Origin: Amycolatopsis acidiphila
Lineage (GTDB): Bacteria > Actinomycetota > Actinomycetes > Mycobacteriales > Pseudonocardiaceae
Direction of reading: 5' to 3'
Length of the DNA stretch: 64,000 bases
Assembly: GCF_021391495.1 (NCBI RefSeq)
Contig: NZ_CP090063.1
Location: forward strand, 1,860,001 to 1,924,000
The notes under the pieces were generated by a model that saw nothing but the letters and a program-made list of their open reading frames with translations, was not told the DNA's origin and did no database searches. Shown piece after piece: positions 27,820-36,059 of the stretch (within the stretch, counting starts at the first letter, position 1; each line of letters begins with the position of its first letter). A program made the position numbers and the translations under genes.

Positions 27820-29115
27820 CTAACGCAGTTCGCTTGCGCGGGTCTCCGGCAGCCTCAGGATCACGACGAACGTGATCAGCGCGGCCACCGCGACGTACCA
27901 GAAGAACGCGATCGACGCGTTGGCGGCCGAGAGTGCGCTGATCACCAGCGGTGCGGTGCCGCCGAACACGGCGACGGTCAGGTTGTACCACGCACCGATG
28001 CCCAGTCCCCGCAGCGAAGTCGGGAACAGCTCGCTCATGATCGCCGGTGCCAGCGACGAGAACGCCGCGTACAGACCCAGTCCCACACAGAACACCACCA
28101 GGAGCCCGCCGAGCGCTGGTCGCACCAAAGTGGACAGTGGCACGGTCAGGATCGCCATCGCCGCGGACCATACGTACAGCTGTGGCTTCCGGCCGATCCG
28201 GTCCGACAGCATCCCGAACGGGTACTGCAGCACGACGAACAACGCGGTACCGACCGACAGTGCCAGGAACACGTCCACGTCACTGGCGTGCCGCGTCTTG
28301 ACTGCGAACGGCGTCAGGGCGCTGAAGAACGTGTAGTAGCACAGCGTCGACAACATCGTGATCCCCACGAGCAGCCCCACCGCCTTCGGGTGGTGCCGCA
28401 ACGTTGCCAGCAACGGTCGCCGGACCCGCCGGGCCGTCGTCTTGTTCTGCTCGAACTGCTCGGTCTCGACCAGGCTGCGGCGTAACCACAGGCCGATGAT
28501 TCCCAGCACCCCGCCCAGCAGGAACGGGATCCGCCAGCCGTAGGCGTTCAGGTCCGCCTTGTCCAACGTGCGCGCCAGCACGAACCCGAGCACCGAGGCC
28601 AGGAGTACCGCCGAGCCCGTCGAGATGTAGAAGAACGACGAGTAGCGGCCCCGCCACTTCGGCGGTGCGATCTCCCCGAGGTACGCCGACGCGTTCGACA
28701 CCTCACCGCCCAGCGACAGCCCCTGGGCGATGCGAGCGAGCAGTAGCAGAACCGGCGCGAGCCAGCCGACCAGCGAGAACGACGGCAGGATGCCGATCAC
28801 CACCGAGCCCCCGGCCATCAGGCTGATGGTCAGGATCATCGCCGGCTTTCGCCCTCGCACGTCCGCGAACCGGCCGAGCAGCAACCCGCCCAGTGGCCGG
28901 AAGAAGAACGCGAGCGCGTAGGTGGCGAACGTGTTGATCTGTGCCAGTGTGTCATTGCCCGACGGGAAGAAAGCGGTTGCGAAGTAGATGCTGAACGTCG
29001 CGTAGATGGTCCAGTCGAACCATTCCAGGGCATTGCCCACACTCGCCGCGAACAGCTTGCGGATCGGCAGGCGGTGCCGGACCACGGACTCGGATTCGAT
29101 CTCCGATTCGACCAT
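27820..29115 (-). CDS. MHS-family MFS transporter (metabolite:H+ symporter)
   Basis: About 431 residues, 12 membrane segments. SVGNALEWFDWTIYATFSIYFATAFFP is the MHS first-helix signature (GNxxEWxD). FFFRPLGGLLLGRFADVRGRK and ARIAQGLSLGGEVSNASAYLGE follow, and DRIGRKPQLY marks the second half. MHS members import carboxylates, betaine or aromatic acids with protons; the substrate here is unknown. ATG 29115 is chosen over GTG 29127 because GGAGG lies 5 bp before it. Downstream lies the 17-bp repeat array. Confidence 0.88.
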   Translation of the reverse strand: MVESEIESESVVRHRLPIRKLFAASVGNALEWFDWTIYATFSIYFATAFFPSGNDTLAQINTFATYALAFFFRPLGGLLLGRFADVRGRKPAMILTISLMAGGSVVIGILPSFSLVGWLAPVLLLLARIAQGLSLGGEVSNASAYLGEIAPPKWRGRYSSFFYISTGSAVLLASVLGFVLARTLDKADLNAYGWRIPFLLGGVLGIIGLWLRRSLVETEQFEQNKTTARRVRRPLLATLRHHPKAVGLLVGITMLSTLCYYTFFSALTPFAVKTRHASDVDVFLALSVGTALFVVLQYPFGMLSDRIGRKPQLYVWSAAMAILTVPLSTLVRPALGGLLVVFCVGLGLYAAFSSLAPAIMSELFPTSLRGLGIGAWYNLTVAVFGGTAPLVISALSAANASIAFFWYVAVAALITFVVILRLPETRASELR

Positions 29116-29184
29116 GGCTGCCTCCACGCGATCGCCCGATTGGTGGAGATTGCCATACGAGTGGCCGTTTCGGAAGGGTTTTGG

Positions 29185-31290
29185 CTAAGTCGTGGCCGCG
29201 AGCGCGAACGGCAGGACCGCGGGCGCACCTCCCTTCCGCAGCAGCCGGGCTGCGATCGTCATCGTCCAGCCCGAGTCCGCCACGTCGTCCACCAGGAGTA
29301 CCGGTCCTTCCACAGTGGACAACTCGGCGGCCAGTTCCTCGGGCAGGACAAGGCGTTGCCACAGATCCGCGACCCGCTGTGCGCTGTTGGCCCGGCGGGG
29401 CGCCGGCCCCTGTGCCTCGAGGCTGCCGAGGAAGCGCAGGCGGCCGACCTCGGCGAAACGCGCCGCGAGGCTGTGCGTCAGCCGAGGCCGGCTACTGGAC
29501 GGTAACGCGACCACGGCGACCGGCCGCAGTGCCCAGTTCCAGCCCGCGAGCACCGAAACACAGGCCTGGAACACCGATGCGGGCACCTCGACGTCCGGCG
29601 CCGTGGTGCCGACCAGTTCCCGCAGCCGATTGCCCCAGCCGACGTCGGTGAGCCGCCCGAGCGTCCGTCCCGGCTCGGCCTGCTCGGTCTTCGCGATCCG
29701 GCCCGACAGCGGCACGTCGAGGGTGCCGAGCCCGGTCGGCCATTGCCGTCGCGGGCTCAGCTCGACGCCCGGCCGCTGCAGGCGGGCGCCGGTCTCTTCG
29801 ACGACCTCGGCCGAGATCGCCGTCGTGCGGTGCTCACCGGTGCAGTTGTCACACCGCCCGCACGGCTGGGCGTACGGGTCGTCCAGCTGGCGCAACAGGA
29901 ACTCCATCCGGCAGCCCTCGGTCGCCTGGTACTCCAGCATCGCGCGCTGCTCCACACCCCGGGCCTCGCTCACCCGGCCGTAGCGCCCCGAGTCGTACTC
30001 CCAGCTCTGGCCCGTCGACTCCCAGCCGCCGCGGACCCGCCGGACCGCGCCGTCGACGTCGAGCACCTTCAGTACCATCTCCAGGCGCGTCCGCGACAGC
30101 TCCACCGTCGGCTCCAGCGCGGCTGTCGACAATGGACGGTTGCCCCTCGCCAGCGCGTCGAGGACCTGCGTCACCCGCTGCTCGTCGGGGAACGCCAGCG
30201 AGCTGAAGTAGTTCCAGATCTCGCGGTCCTCGTCGCCGGGCAACAGGATCACCTCGGCGTGCCGGACACCGCGCCCGGCGCGCCCGACCTGCTGGTAGTA
30301 CGCGATCGGCGAGGACGGCGCGCCCAGGTGCACGACGAAGCCCAGGTCGGGCTTGTCGAACCCCATGCCGAGCGCCGACGTGGCTACGAGGGCCTTGACC
30401 CGGTTGGCCAGCAGGTCGTCCTCCGCCGCTTCGCGGTCCGCCGGATCCGTCTTGCCGGTGTACGCCGCGACCTCGTACCCGTGCTCGCGCAGTAGCCCGG
30501 CCACGTCGTGCGCCGCGGCCACGGTGAGCGTGTAGATGATGCCCGAACCCGGTAGCTCGGCCAGGTGCTCGGTCAGCCAGGCGATGCGTGCCTCCGGCGT
30601 CGGCAGCTTCGCGACCGACAGGTGAAGGCTCTCGCGATCCAGCGGTCCACGCAGCACCAGCGTGTCGTCGCTGTTGCCCAGGCCGAGCTGCTCGGCCACG
30701 TCGGTCACCACGCGGTCGTTCGCGGTGGCCGTGGTGGCGAGCACGGACACGCCCTCCGGCAGGTCCGCCAGCAGCGTGCGCAGCCGCCGGTAGTCGGGCC
30801 GGAAGTCGTGGCCCCAGTCGGAGATGCAGTGCGCCTCATCGACCACGAGCAGTCCCGCGGTCGTGGTCAGCTTGGGCAGCACGGTGTCCCGGAAATCGGG
30901 GTTGTTGAGCCGTTCCGGGCTCACGAGCAGCACGTCGATCTCGCCGCTCGCGATGCGGGCCTGCACCTCGTCCCACTCCTGCGGGTTCGCGGAGTTCATC
31001 GTCGCCGCCGCGATCCCGGCCCTGGCGGCGGCCGTGATCTGGTTGCGCATCAGCGCGAGCAGCGGCGAGATGATCACCGTCGGCCCGGCTCCCCGTTCCC
31101 GCAGCAGTGCGGTGGCCAGGAAGTACACCGCCGACTTGCCCCAGCCGGTGCGCTGCACGACGAGTGCGCGTCTGCGCTCGGCGACCAGCGCCTGGATGGC
31201 GGTCCACTGGTCTTCGCGCAGTTCCGCGCCCTCGCCGGCCAGCGCGTGCAGCAGCGAATCGGCTCGTTCGCGTAGTTCCTGGATGTCCAC
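29185..31290 (-). CDS. recQ: RecQ-family DNA helicase with C-terminal phosphoribosyltransferase-like domain
   Basis: About 701 residues from GTG 31290. Motif 0 LREDQWTAIQ (24-33), Walker A QRTGWGKS (46-53), DEAH box VVDEAHCISDWGHDFRPDY, motif III LATTATAN, and motif VI YYQQVGRAGRG with GFDKPDLGFVVHL. A RecQ zinc site CGRCDNCTG with an upstream Cys is present, but no HRDC domain. The last part ends with PVLLVDDVADSGWTMTIAARLL (about 663-684), a PRPP-binding loop as in ComF-type phosphoribosyltransferases. Repairs or restarts stalled replication. The frame is open to 31599, but the sequence upstream of 31290 is not protein-like. Confidence 0.88.
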   Translation of the reverse strand: MDIQELRERADSLLHALAGEGAELREDQWTAIQALVAERRRALVVQRTGWGKSAVYFLATALLRERGAGPTVIISPLLALMRNQITAAARAGIAAATMNSANPQEWDEVQARIASGEIDVLLVSPERLNNPDFRDTVLPKLTTTAGLLVVDEAHCISDWGHDFRPDYRRLRTLLADLPEGVSVLATTATANDRVVTDVAEQLGLGNSDDTLVLRGPLDRESLHLSVAKLPTPEARIAWLTEHLAELPGSGIIYTLTVAAAHDVAGLLREHGYEVAAYTGKTDPADREAAEDDLLANRVKALVATSALGMGFDKPDLGFVVHLGAPSSPIAYYQQVGRAGRGVRHAEVILLPGDEDREIWNYFSSLAFPDEQRVTQVLDALARGNRPLSTAALEPTVELSRTRLEMVLKVLDVDGAVRRVRGGWESTGQSWEYDSGRYGRVSEARGVEQRAMLEYQATEGCRMEFLLRQLDDPYAQPCGRCDNCTGEHRTTAISAEVVEETGARLQRPGVELSPRRQWPTGLGTLDVPLSGRIAKTEQAEPGRTLGRLTDVGWGNRLRELVGTTAPDVEVPASVFQACVSVLAGWNWALRPVAVVALPSSSRPRLTHSLAARFAEVGRLRFLGSLEAQGPAPRRANSAQRVADLWQRLVLPEELAAELSTVEGPVLLVDDVADSGWTMTIAARLLRKGGAPAVLPFALAATT

Positions 31291-31297
31291 GGGTCCA

Positions 31298-31320
31298 CGT
31301 CTACCGCATCGGTCCGACAA
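31298..31320 (-). promoter_or_regulatory. Candidate PafBC (RecA-NDp) promoter of recQ
   Basis: On the minus strand TTGTCGGAC (31320-31312), 8 bp, then TAGACG (31303-31298). This is the TTGTCRGTG-N8-TAnnnT plan with all of TTGTCGG matched and the last T of the -10 shifted by one. GTG 31290 begins 7 bp further on, so the message would be leaderless. Confidence 0.55.
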
Positions 31321-31358
31321 TGGCCGCTCGAAACCTTCATGACTGGGCCACTCGCGCG

Positions 31359-31530
31359 TACTGTGAGGTGGAACACGCAACGGGAGTGCATCACGTCGGG
31401 GGCCCGCGCGGTCTCTCACTTGTCCCGGTCGGGACCACCGGGCGTCATCGGAGGTTCCCCTCGGATCGCCGGCGGCGCGAAAGTGCGTGGGCCGCCCCGC
31501 CGAGAAGCGGGCAACGGCCCACGCACTCTC
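31359..31530 (+). other. Possible small RNA between recQ and nadD
   Basis: TACTGT at 31359-31364 with TTCATG 17 bp upstream resembles a promoter, and a strong hairpin ends at 31527. Nothing between them looks like a protein. The region lies between divergent genes, where a terminator has no obvious other use. No known RNA family was recognised. Confidence 0.2.
31482..31527 (+). terminator. Strong 13-bp hairpin upstream of nadD
   Basis: AGTGCGTGGGCCG (31482-31494) and CGGCCCACGCACT (31515-31527) are perfect inverted arms, with an inner CCCGC/GCGGG stem in the 20-nt loop. TCTCC, not a U-run, follows. Could act as a terminator in either direction. Confidence 0.5.
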
Positions 31531-31552
31531 CGTAGCTCTATACGCTGCGGAT

Positions 31553-32146
31553 ATGTCACCACGGCGCATCGGGGTCATGGGCGGTACCTTCGATCCCATT
31601 CATCACGGTCACCTCGTCGCGGCCAGTGAGGTCCAGTCCCGCTTCGAGCTCGACGAAGTGATCTTCGTGCCGACAGGGCAGCCGTGGCAGAAGTCGGGCC
31701 GTGTGGTCACGCGCGCGGAGGACCGGTACCTGATGACGGTGATCGCGACGGCGTCAAACCCGGTGTTCTCCGTCAGCCGGGTGGACATCGACCGTGGCGG
31801 CGAGACCTACACGGTCGACACCCTGCGCGACCTGCACCGGGAGTACCCCGAGGACGAGCTGTTCTTCATCACCGGCGCGGACGCCCTGGAGCAGATCCTG
31901 ACCTGGCACAACGCGGACGAGTTGTTCACCTACGCCCATTTCATCGGCGTCACGCGGCCCGGCTACCGCCTCAACGACCACCATCTCCCCAGCGGGAAGG
32001 TGAGCCTGGTCGAGGTCACCGCGATGGCCATCTCGTCCACCGGGTGCCGGGAGCGCGTCGAACGGGGCGAGCCGATCTGGTACCTCGTGTCGGACGGCGT
32101 CGCGCGGTACATCGACAAGAGGAAGCTCTACCGCAAGCCGGAGTGA
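31553..32146 (+). CDS. nadD: Nicotinate-nucleotide adenylyltransferase
   Basis: 197 residues. [21 protein letters not shown] is the nucleotidyltransferase GxFxPxHxGH motif, and [11 protein letters not shown] near the end is the ISSTxIR-type motif, here with Gly-Cys in place of Ile/Ala-x. Makes NaAD from NaMN and ATP in NAD synthesis. TATACG/TAGCTC lie just upstream of the ATG. Start of the conserved nadD-rsfS-gpgP-octT-degV run. Confidence 0.95.
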   Translation: MSPRRIGVMGGTFDPIHHGHLVAASEVQSRFELDEVIFVPTGQPWQKSGRVVTRAEDRYLMTVIATASNPVFSVSRVDIDRGGETYTVDTLRDLHREYPEDELFFITGADALEQILTWHNADELFTYAHFIGVTRPGYRLNDHHLPSGKVSLVEVTAMAISSTGCRERVERGEPIWYLVSDGVARYIDKRKLYRKPE

Positions 32147-32217
32147 GCGACTCGCCAGGCCGCCGGTAGTGCCGCCGCGACGGCGAACCCGGCCAGGATC
32201 GCGCATGCGGTCAGTGG
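32128..32217 (-). pseudogene. C-terminal scrap of a membrane protein (probable MFS)
   Basis: Minus-strand codons read PLTACAILAGFAVAAALPAA followed by WRVAHSGLR and a stop overlapping the end of nadD: one hydrophobic helix and a short basic tail, as at the end of an MFS protein. No start or upstream part remains; directly upstream lies the TetR fragment. Too short to be certain. Confidence 0.3.
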
Positions 32218-32218
32218 C

Positions 32219-32536
32219 GTGGACCGGATCTATGCCGCCCTGCTGGAGCAGATCCCGCGCCTTGAACGCATGCTGAGCACGTTCATCATCGGCTACGCGG
32301 CGTCCGAGGCAGGCGGGCGGTTCGAGACGCTGAATCCTCGCGGGCGGCGTGACCACGCGGCCGGGCGGGACCTGCCGGGACACGCCGCCCTGGCGGAGTG
32401 GCTGGCGAAGGACGTCGACTGGGACGCCGAATTCAAGGCCGACCTCGCGGACCTCGGGTACCTCATCGAAGCCGCCGTGACCAGGCGGCCGGAGCTGCCA
32501 GGTACCCTCGGTGAGCCAACAGATGCCCAGCCATGA
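32219..32536 (+). pseudogene. TetR-family regulator relic, ligand-binding half only
   Basis: About 105 codons (YAALLEQIPRLERMLSTFIIGYAASEAGGRF...WLAKDVDWDAEFKADLADLGYLIEAA) look like the helical C-terminal half of a TetR regulator. The DNA-binding helix-turn-helix is missing. The frame continues a few codons upstream (AHAVSG) and then runs into the membrane-protein scrap on the other strand. A deletion across a head-to-head tetR/MFS pair would leave exactly this. Confidence 0.5.
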
Positions 32537-32546
32537 GGGAGCAGGA

Positions 32547-32927
32547 GTGGCAGCGACGTCCCAAGCCCGTGAGATGGCAACCGTGGCCGCCCACGCGGCG
32601 GCCGACAAGAAGGCCACCGATGTCGTGGTGCTGGACGTCTCCGATCAGCTCGTGATCACCGATGTCTTCGTGATCGCGTCGGCCGCGAACGAGCGCCAGG
32701 TGGGCGCCATCGTCGACGGCGTCGAGGAGAAGCTGCGCGTGGCCGGCCACAAGCCGGTGCGCCGCGAAGGCGCTCGCGAGGGCCGCTGGGTGCTGCTCGA
32801 TTACGTCGACGTGGTGGTGCACGTCCAGCATGACGAGGAGCGTTCGTTCTACGGCCTGGAGCGGCTGTGGAAGGACTGCCCGCGGATCGAGGTCCCCGAA
32901 CCGGCCGACGGCGGAGACGACCGGTGA
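32547..32927 (+). CDS. rsfS: Ribosome silencing factor RsfS
   Basis: 126 residues from GTG 32547 with GGAGCAGGA upstream. ADKKATDVVVLDVSDQLVITDVFVIASAANERQVGAIVDGVEEKLR and GRWVLLDYVDVVVHVQHDEERSFYGLERLW are the RsfS core that binds L14 and blocks subunit joining in starvation. The stop overlaps the GTG of the phosphatase gene. Same order as in mycobacteria. Confidence 0.94.
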   Translation: MAATSQAREMATVAAHAAADKKATDVVVLDVSDQLVITDVFVIASAANERQVGAIVDGVEEKLRVAGHKPVRREGAREGRWVLLDYVDVVVHVQHDEERSFYGLERLWKDCPRIEVPEPADGGDDR

Positions 32928-33535
32928 CCTTGCGGCGCCTCGTGCTCTGGCGGCACGGGGAGACCGACTACAACGCCGCGGGCCGGATGCAGGGCCACCT
33001 CGACTCCGCGCTCACCGAGGTCGGCTGGAACCAGGCGCGGTTCGCGGTCCCGGCGCTCGCCAGGTTCGACCCGGCCCTGGTCATCGCTTCCGACCTGCGT
33101 CGCGCGACCGACACGGCAACGGTGCTCACCGAGGCCATCGGCGTACCGCTGCGCATCGACAAGCGCTTGCGTGAGACCCATCTCGGCGAATGGCAGGGCC
33201 TGACCGGGGCGGAGGTCGACGCCGACTGGCCGGGGGAGCGCGACCGCTGGCGCGTCGACGCGACGTGGGCGCCGCCCGGCGGCGAGTCCAGGGTCGAGGT
33301 CGCCGCGCGTGCCGGTGAGGTCGTCAACGACCTGCTCACCGACACCGAGCCGACGGACACCGTGCTGCTCGCCGCGCACGGAGGTCTCATCACGGCACTG
33401 ACCGCCGGCCTGCTGGGGTTGCCGATCGAGGCGTGGCCGCAGCTGGGCGGCATCCGCAACTGCCACTGGGTGGAGCTCACCCGGCGTGACGAGGCGTGGC
33501 GGGTCAACGCCTACAACGCGGGCATGTACGGCTGA
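32924..33535 (+). CDS. gpgP: Histidine phosphatase, GpgP-type (glucosyl-3-phosphoglycerate phosphatase)
   Basis: 203 residues. The phosphohistidine motif is LVLWRHGETDYNAAGRMQGHLDSALTE; the second core is in IASDLRRATDTA, the acid in RETHLGEWQGLT, and the second His in VLLAAHGGLITAL. The neighbours (rsfS upstream, OctT-type SGNH enzyme downstream) match the mycobacterial locus for methylglucose lipopolysaccharide precursors, where this gene is GpgP. Specificity is therefore inferred from synteny. GTGA overlap with rsfS. Confidence 0.8.
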   Translation: MTLRRLVLWRHGETDYNAAGRMQGHLDSALTEVGWNQARFAVPALARFDPALVIASDLRRATDTATVLTEAIGVPLRIDKRLRETHLGEWQGLTGAEVDADWPGERDRWRVDATWAPPGGESRVEVAARAGEVVNDLLTDTEPTDTVLLAAHGGLITALTAGLLGLPIEAWPQLGGIRNCHWVELTRRDEAWRVNAYNAGMYG

Positions 33536-33537
33536 CC

Positions 33538-34272
33538 GTGCCTCGCCTGCTGGTCTTCGGCGACTCGCTGAGCTTCCACGGCCCTGACGGCCCCTGCGCT
33601 GCCGACGAGGCGCGGCTGTGGCCCAACGTCGCCGCCGCGGCGCTCGGCGGCAGCGTGGACCTGGTGGCCGGCTTCGGCTGGACGGCTCGCGACGTCTGGT
33701 GGTCGCTGATCGGCGACCCGCGGGTCTGGGCGGACCTGCATCACGTCGATGCCGTGGTCCTGGCGATCGGCAGCATGGACACCCTGCCGTCGCCATTGCC
33801 CACCTACCTGCGCACGGGCCTGCGGTACCTCCGCCCGGACGGCCTCCGCCGGGTGGCGCGCAAGGCGTACCTCGCCGCCCAGCCGAAGCTGGCCGTGGCG
33901 ATGCGCGGCCGCCCAACCGTCCTGCCGTCGAAACTGACCGTGCACTACCTGGACACCGCTGTCGGCGCCCTGCGGATCCTCCGCCCATCGCTGCCCATCA
34001 TCGGGATGCTGCCGGGCGTCCACCGCGCCGATTCGTACGGCCGCGTGCACACCGCTCGCGACGGCGCTGCTGCCGCGATGGCGTCCTGGGCCGAGCGGGT
34101 GGACGTGCCGCTGCTCGACCTGCCCGCGGTCGTCGGGGAACACGTGCTCAGCGGCCGTGGCAACCCCGACGGGATGCACTGGGGCTGGGAAGGGCACGCC
34201 TCGGTGGGCAAGGCCATGGCCGCGCTGATCGGTCCGCTGCTGGTCCCCGACGCGGGCCCCGGGGCCCCGTAG
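33538..34272 (+). CDS. octT: SGNH-fold acyltransferase, OctT-type (diglucosylglycerate octanoyltransferase)
   Basis: 244 residues from GTG 33538. Block I LLVFGDSLSFHGPDGP holds the nucleophile Ser; AIGSMDTLPSPLPTYLRTGLRYLRP and the late DGMHWGWEGHASVGKAM hold the His region. No signal peptide, so it is cytosolic. Position after gpgP equals the mycobacterial OctT gene, which acylates diglucosylglycerate on the way to methylglucose lipopolysaccharides. Function inferred from synteny and motifs. Confidence 0.75.
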   Translation: MPRLLVFGDSLSFHGPDGPCAADEARLWPNVAAAALGGSVDLVAGFGWTARDVWWSLIGDPRVWADLHHVDAVVLAIGSMDTLPSPLPTYLRTGLRYLRPDGLRRVARKAYLAAQPKLAVAMRGRPTVLPSKLTVHYLDTAVGALRILRPSLPIIGMLPGVHRADSYGRVHTARDGAAAAMASWAERVDVPLLDLPAVVGEHVLSGRGNPDGMHWGWEGHASVGKAMAALIGPLLVPDAGPGAP

Positions 34273-34281
34273 GCTTGCGGC

Positions 34282-35139
34282 GTGCAGGTCGCCGTCATCA
34301 CCGACTCCACCGCCCACCTGCCCGAAGGGTTCGCCGAGCGGTCCGCCATCCGGGTGGTTCCGCTGCACGTCCTCATCGACGGCGAGGCGGCGCTCGACGG
34401 CGTCGACGTCGGGCCCGGGGCGCTCGCCGAGGCGCTGGGGCAGCGGCGGATCGTGACGACGTCGAGGCCGACGCCGGGTGAGTTCGCGAAGGCCTTCCGG
34501 GCTGCGCTGGACGAGGGCGCGGACGCGGTGGTGTCGCTGCACCTGTCGAGCGAGATCTCGGGGACCTGGGAGTCGGCCGTGCTGGCGGCGCAGGAGGTCG
34601 GGCCGGAGGTCGTGCGGGTCGTCGACTCGCGGGGGACTGCGATGGGCCTGGGTTTCGCGGCCCTGCATGCCGCTGCGGCGGCCTCCGCCGGGGCGAATCC
34701 CGAGGAGGTCGAGAAGGCCGCGATGTCGGCGGTCCGGGCCTCGAAGACCGTGTTCGTGGTGGAGACGCTGGAGTACCTGCGCCGGGGCGGGCGCATCGGT
34801 GCCGCGGCGGCGTTGCTCGGGACCGCGCTGGCGGTGAAGCCGCTGCTGCACATCGACGACGGGCGCATCCAGCCGCTGGAGAAGGTCCGGACCATGAACC
34901 GGGCGATGGCGCGGCTGGTGGACCTGGCGGAGCAGGTCGCCGGGGACGAGCCGGTGGAGGTGGCCGTGCACCACCTGGCGTCGGCCGAGCGGGCCGCGGA
35001 GCTGGCGAACCGCCTGGAGGAGCGGCTGTCCATTCCGGATGGCTGCCTGGTGTCGGAGCTCGGCGCGGTCATCGGCGCGCATACGGGGCCTGGGGTGATC
35101 GGTGTGGTGGTGCAGCGGGATCCGGCGGGTCTCCGCTGA
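34282..35139 (+). CDS. DegV-family fatty-acid-binding protein
   Basis: 285 residues. VAVITDSTAHLPEGFAERSAIRVVPLHVLIDG and TSRPTPGEFAKAF with LHLSSEISGTWESA are the DegV lipid-head motifs; VETLEYLRRGGRIGAAAALLGTALAVKPLL is the conserved second-lobe segment. DegV/FakB proteins hold a fatty acid for phosphorylation by FakA; no fakA is nearby. TAGGCT ends 6 bp before the GTG, suggesting a leaderless message. Same place as in the mycobacterial locus. Confidence 0.92.
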   Translation: MQVAVITDSTAHLPEGFAERSAIRVVPLHVLIDGEAALDGVDVGPGALAEALGQRRIVTTSRPTPGEFAKAFRAALDEGADAVVSLHLSSEISGTWESAVLAAQEVGPEVVRVVDSRGTAMGLGFAALHAAAAASAGANPEEVEKAAMSAVRASKTVFVVETLEYLRRGGRIGAAAALLGTALAVKPLLHIDDGRIQPLEKVRTMNRAMARLVDLAEQVAGDEPVEVAVHHLASAERAAELANRLEERLSIPDGCLVSELGAVIGAHTGPGVIGVVVQRDPAGLR

Positions 35140-35312
35140 GGTCGGGCAACCGACTCGTTGCCGCTCTGCCCCGGCCCATTCCGGCTTCGTGAGCGCTGCT
35201 GCGGCTCGCCTACTCCCGACCCTGCCTCGAGTTGTCCACAGAACCCCAGTTGTCCACACCCGGCCCAACTCCCGCTTTCCCGCCCGAGCCCACCCCTCGT
35301 AGCGTCGATCGC

Positions 35313-36059
35313 GTGTTCGAACAAACATTCCCCCAAGCACCGGAGTCCCAGGCTCGCAACCGCCTCCGCCAGCTCGCCGACCAGGCGCTCGCCGTCGAAC
35401 GTGAACCGCCGCTCGTGGGCAGGCTCGTCGAACGCTGGGTGCCGCCCGCCCTGACCCGGAGTCCAGCCCGCCGCCGGTTGACGGCTCTCATCGCGGTACT
35501 CGCCGCGGTGGTGGTCCTTGTCGGCGGTTCCGTCCTCCTGCTCGGCGGCAGCCCGCCGGCCGAACAGGCGCCCCTGCTGCCCGCCGCGCGTGACAGCCCA
35601 CCGACTGCCGCCGCGTCCCCGTCGAAAGCCGCCGAAAGCTCCCTCGTGGTCAGCGTCGTCGGGAAAGTCCGCTCGCCCGGTCTCGTGACGGTGCCGAGCG
35701 GGGCCCGTGTCGCCGATGCGTTGAGCGCGGCCGGCGGGGCCCTCGACGGCACCGACATCACCGCGCTCAACCTGGCCAGGAAACTCACCGACGGCGAGCA
35801 GTTGAACGTCGGCGTCGCCGCGCCCCCGCCGACGGCGCCGCAGCAAGCCGACGCATCCGCAGCCCCCGGAAAGCTCAACCTGAACACCGCGTCGGCCGAG
35901 CAACTCGATTCACTTCCAGGAGTCGGCGAAGTCACCGCGAAGCGGATCATCGATTGGCGGACCCAGCACGGCTCGTTCAGTTCGGTCGATCAACTCCAAG
36001 AGGTCGACGGCATCGGTGCCACGAAGTTCTCGCGCCTGCGTGACCAGGTGACGGTCTGA
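35313..36059 (+). CDS. comEA: ComEA-family DNA-binding protein
   Basis: About 248 residues. Cytoplasmic N-terminus, one membrane segment (LTALIAVLAAVVVLVGGSVLLLGG, about residues 55-80), then an SLBB domain (VVSVVGKVRSPGLVTVPSGARVADALSAAGG) and a C-terminal helix-hairpin-helix pair (LNLNTASAEQLDSLPGVGEVTAKRIIDWR, EVDGIGATKFSRLRDQV). Brings DNA to the ComEC channel or serves another DNA-binding role. TAGCGT lies 7 bp before the GTG. Coupled to comEC (TGATG). Confidence 0.92.
   Translation: MFEQTFPQAPESQARNRLRQLADQALAVEREPPLVGRLVERWVPPALTRSPARRRLTALIAVLAAVVVLVGGSVLLLGGSPPAEQAPLLPAARDSPPTAAASPSKAAESSLVVSVVGKVRSPGLVTVPSGARVADALSAAGGALDGTDITALNLARKLTDGEQLNVGVAAPPPTAPQQADASAAPGKLNLNTASAEQLDSLPGVGEVTAKRIIDWRTQHGSFSSVDQLQEVDGIGATKFSRLRDQVTV

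Noticed and set aside
31107..31535. Short plus-strand protein ending before nadD
   Set aside because: Arg/Pro/Gly-rich, no ribosome site, and its 3' half encodes the perfect hairpin.
29185..31599. RecQ starting at 31599 (804 aa)
   Set aside because: The first 103 residues are low-complexity and cover the nadD promoter and hairpin; GTG 31290 fits the promoter and the family start.
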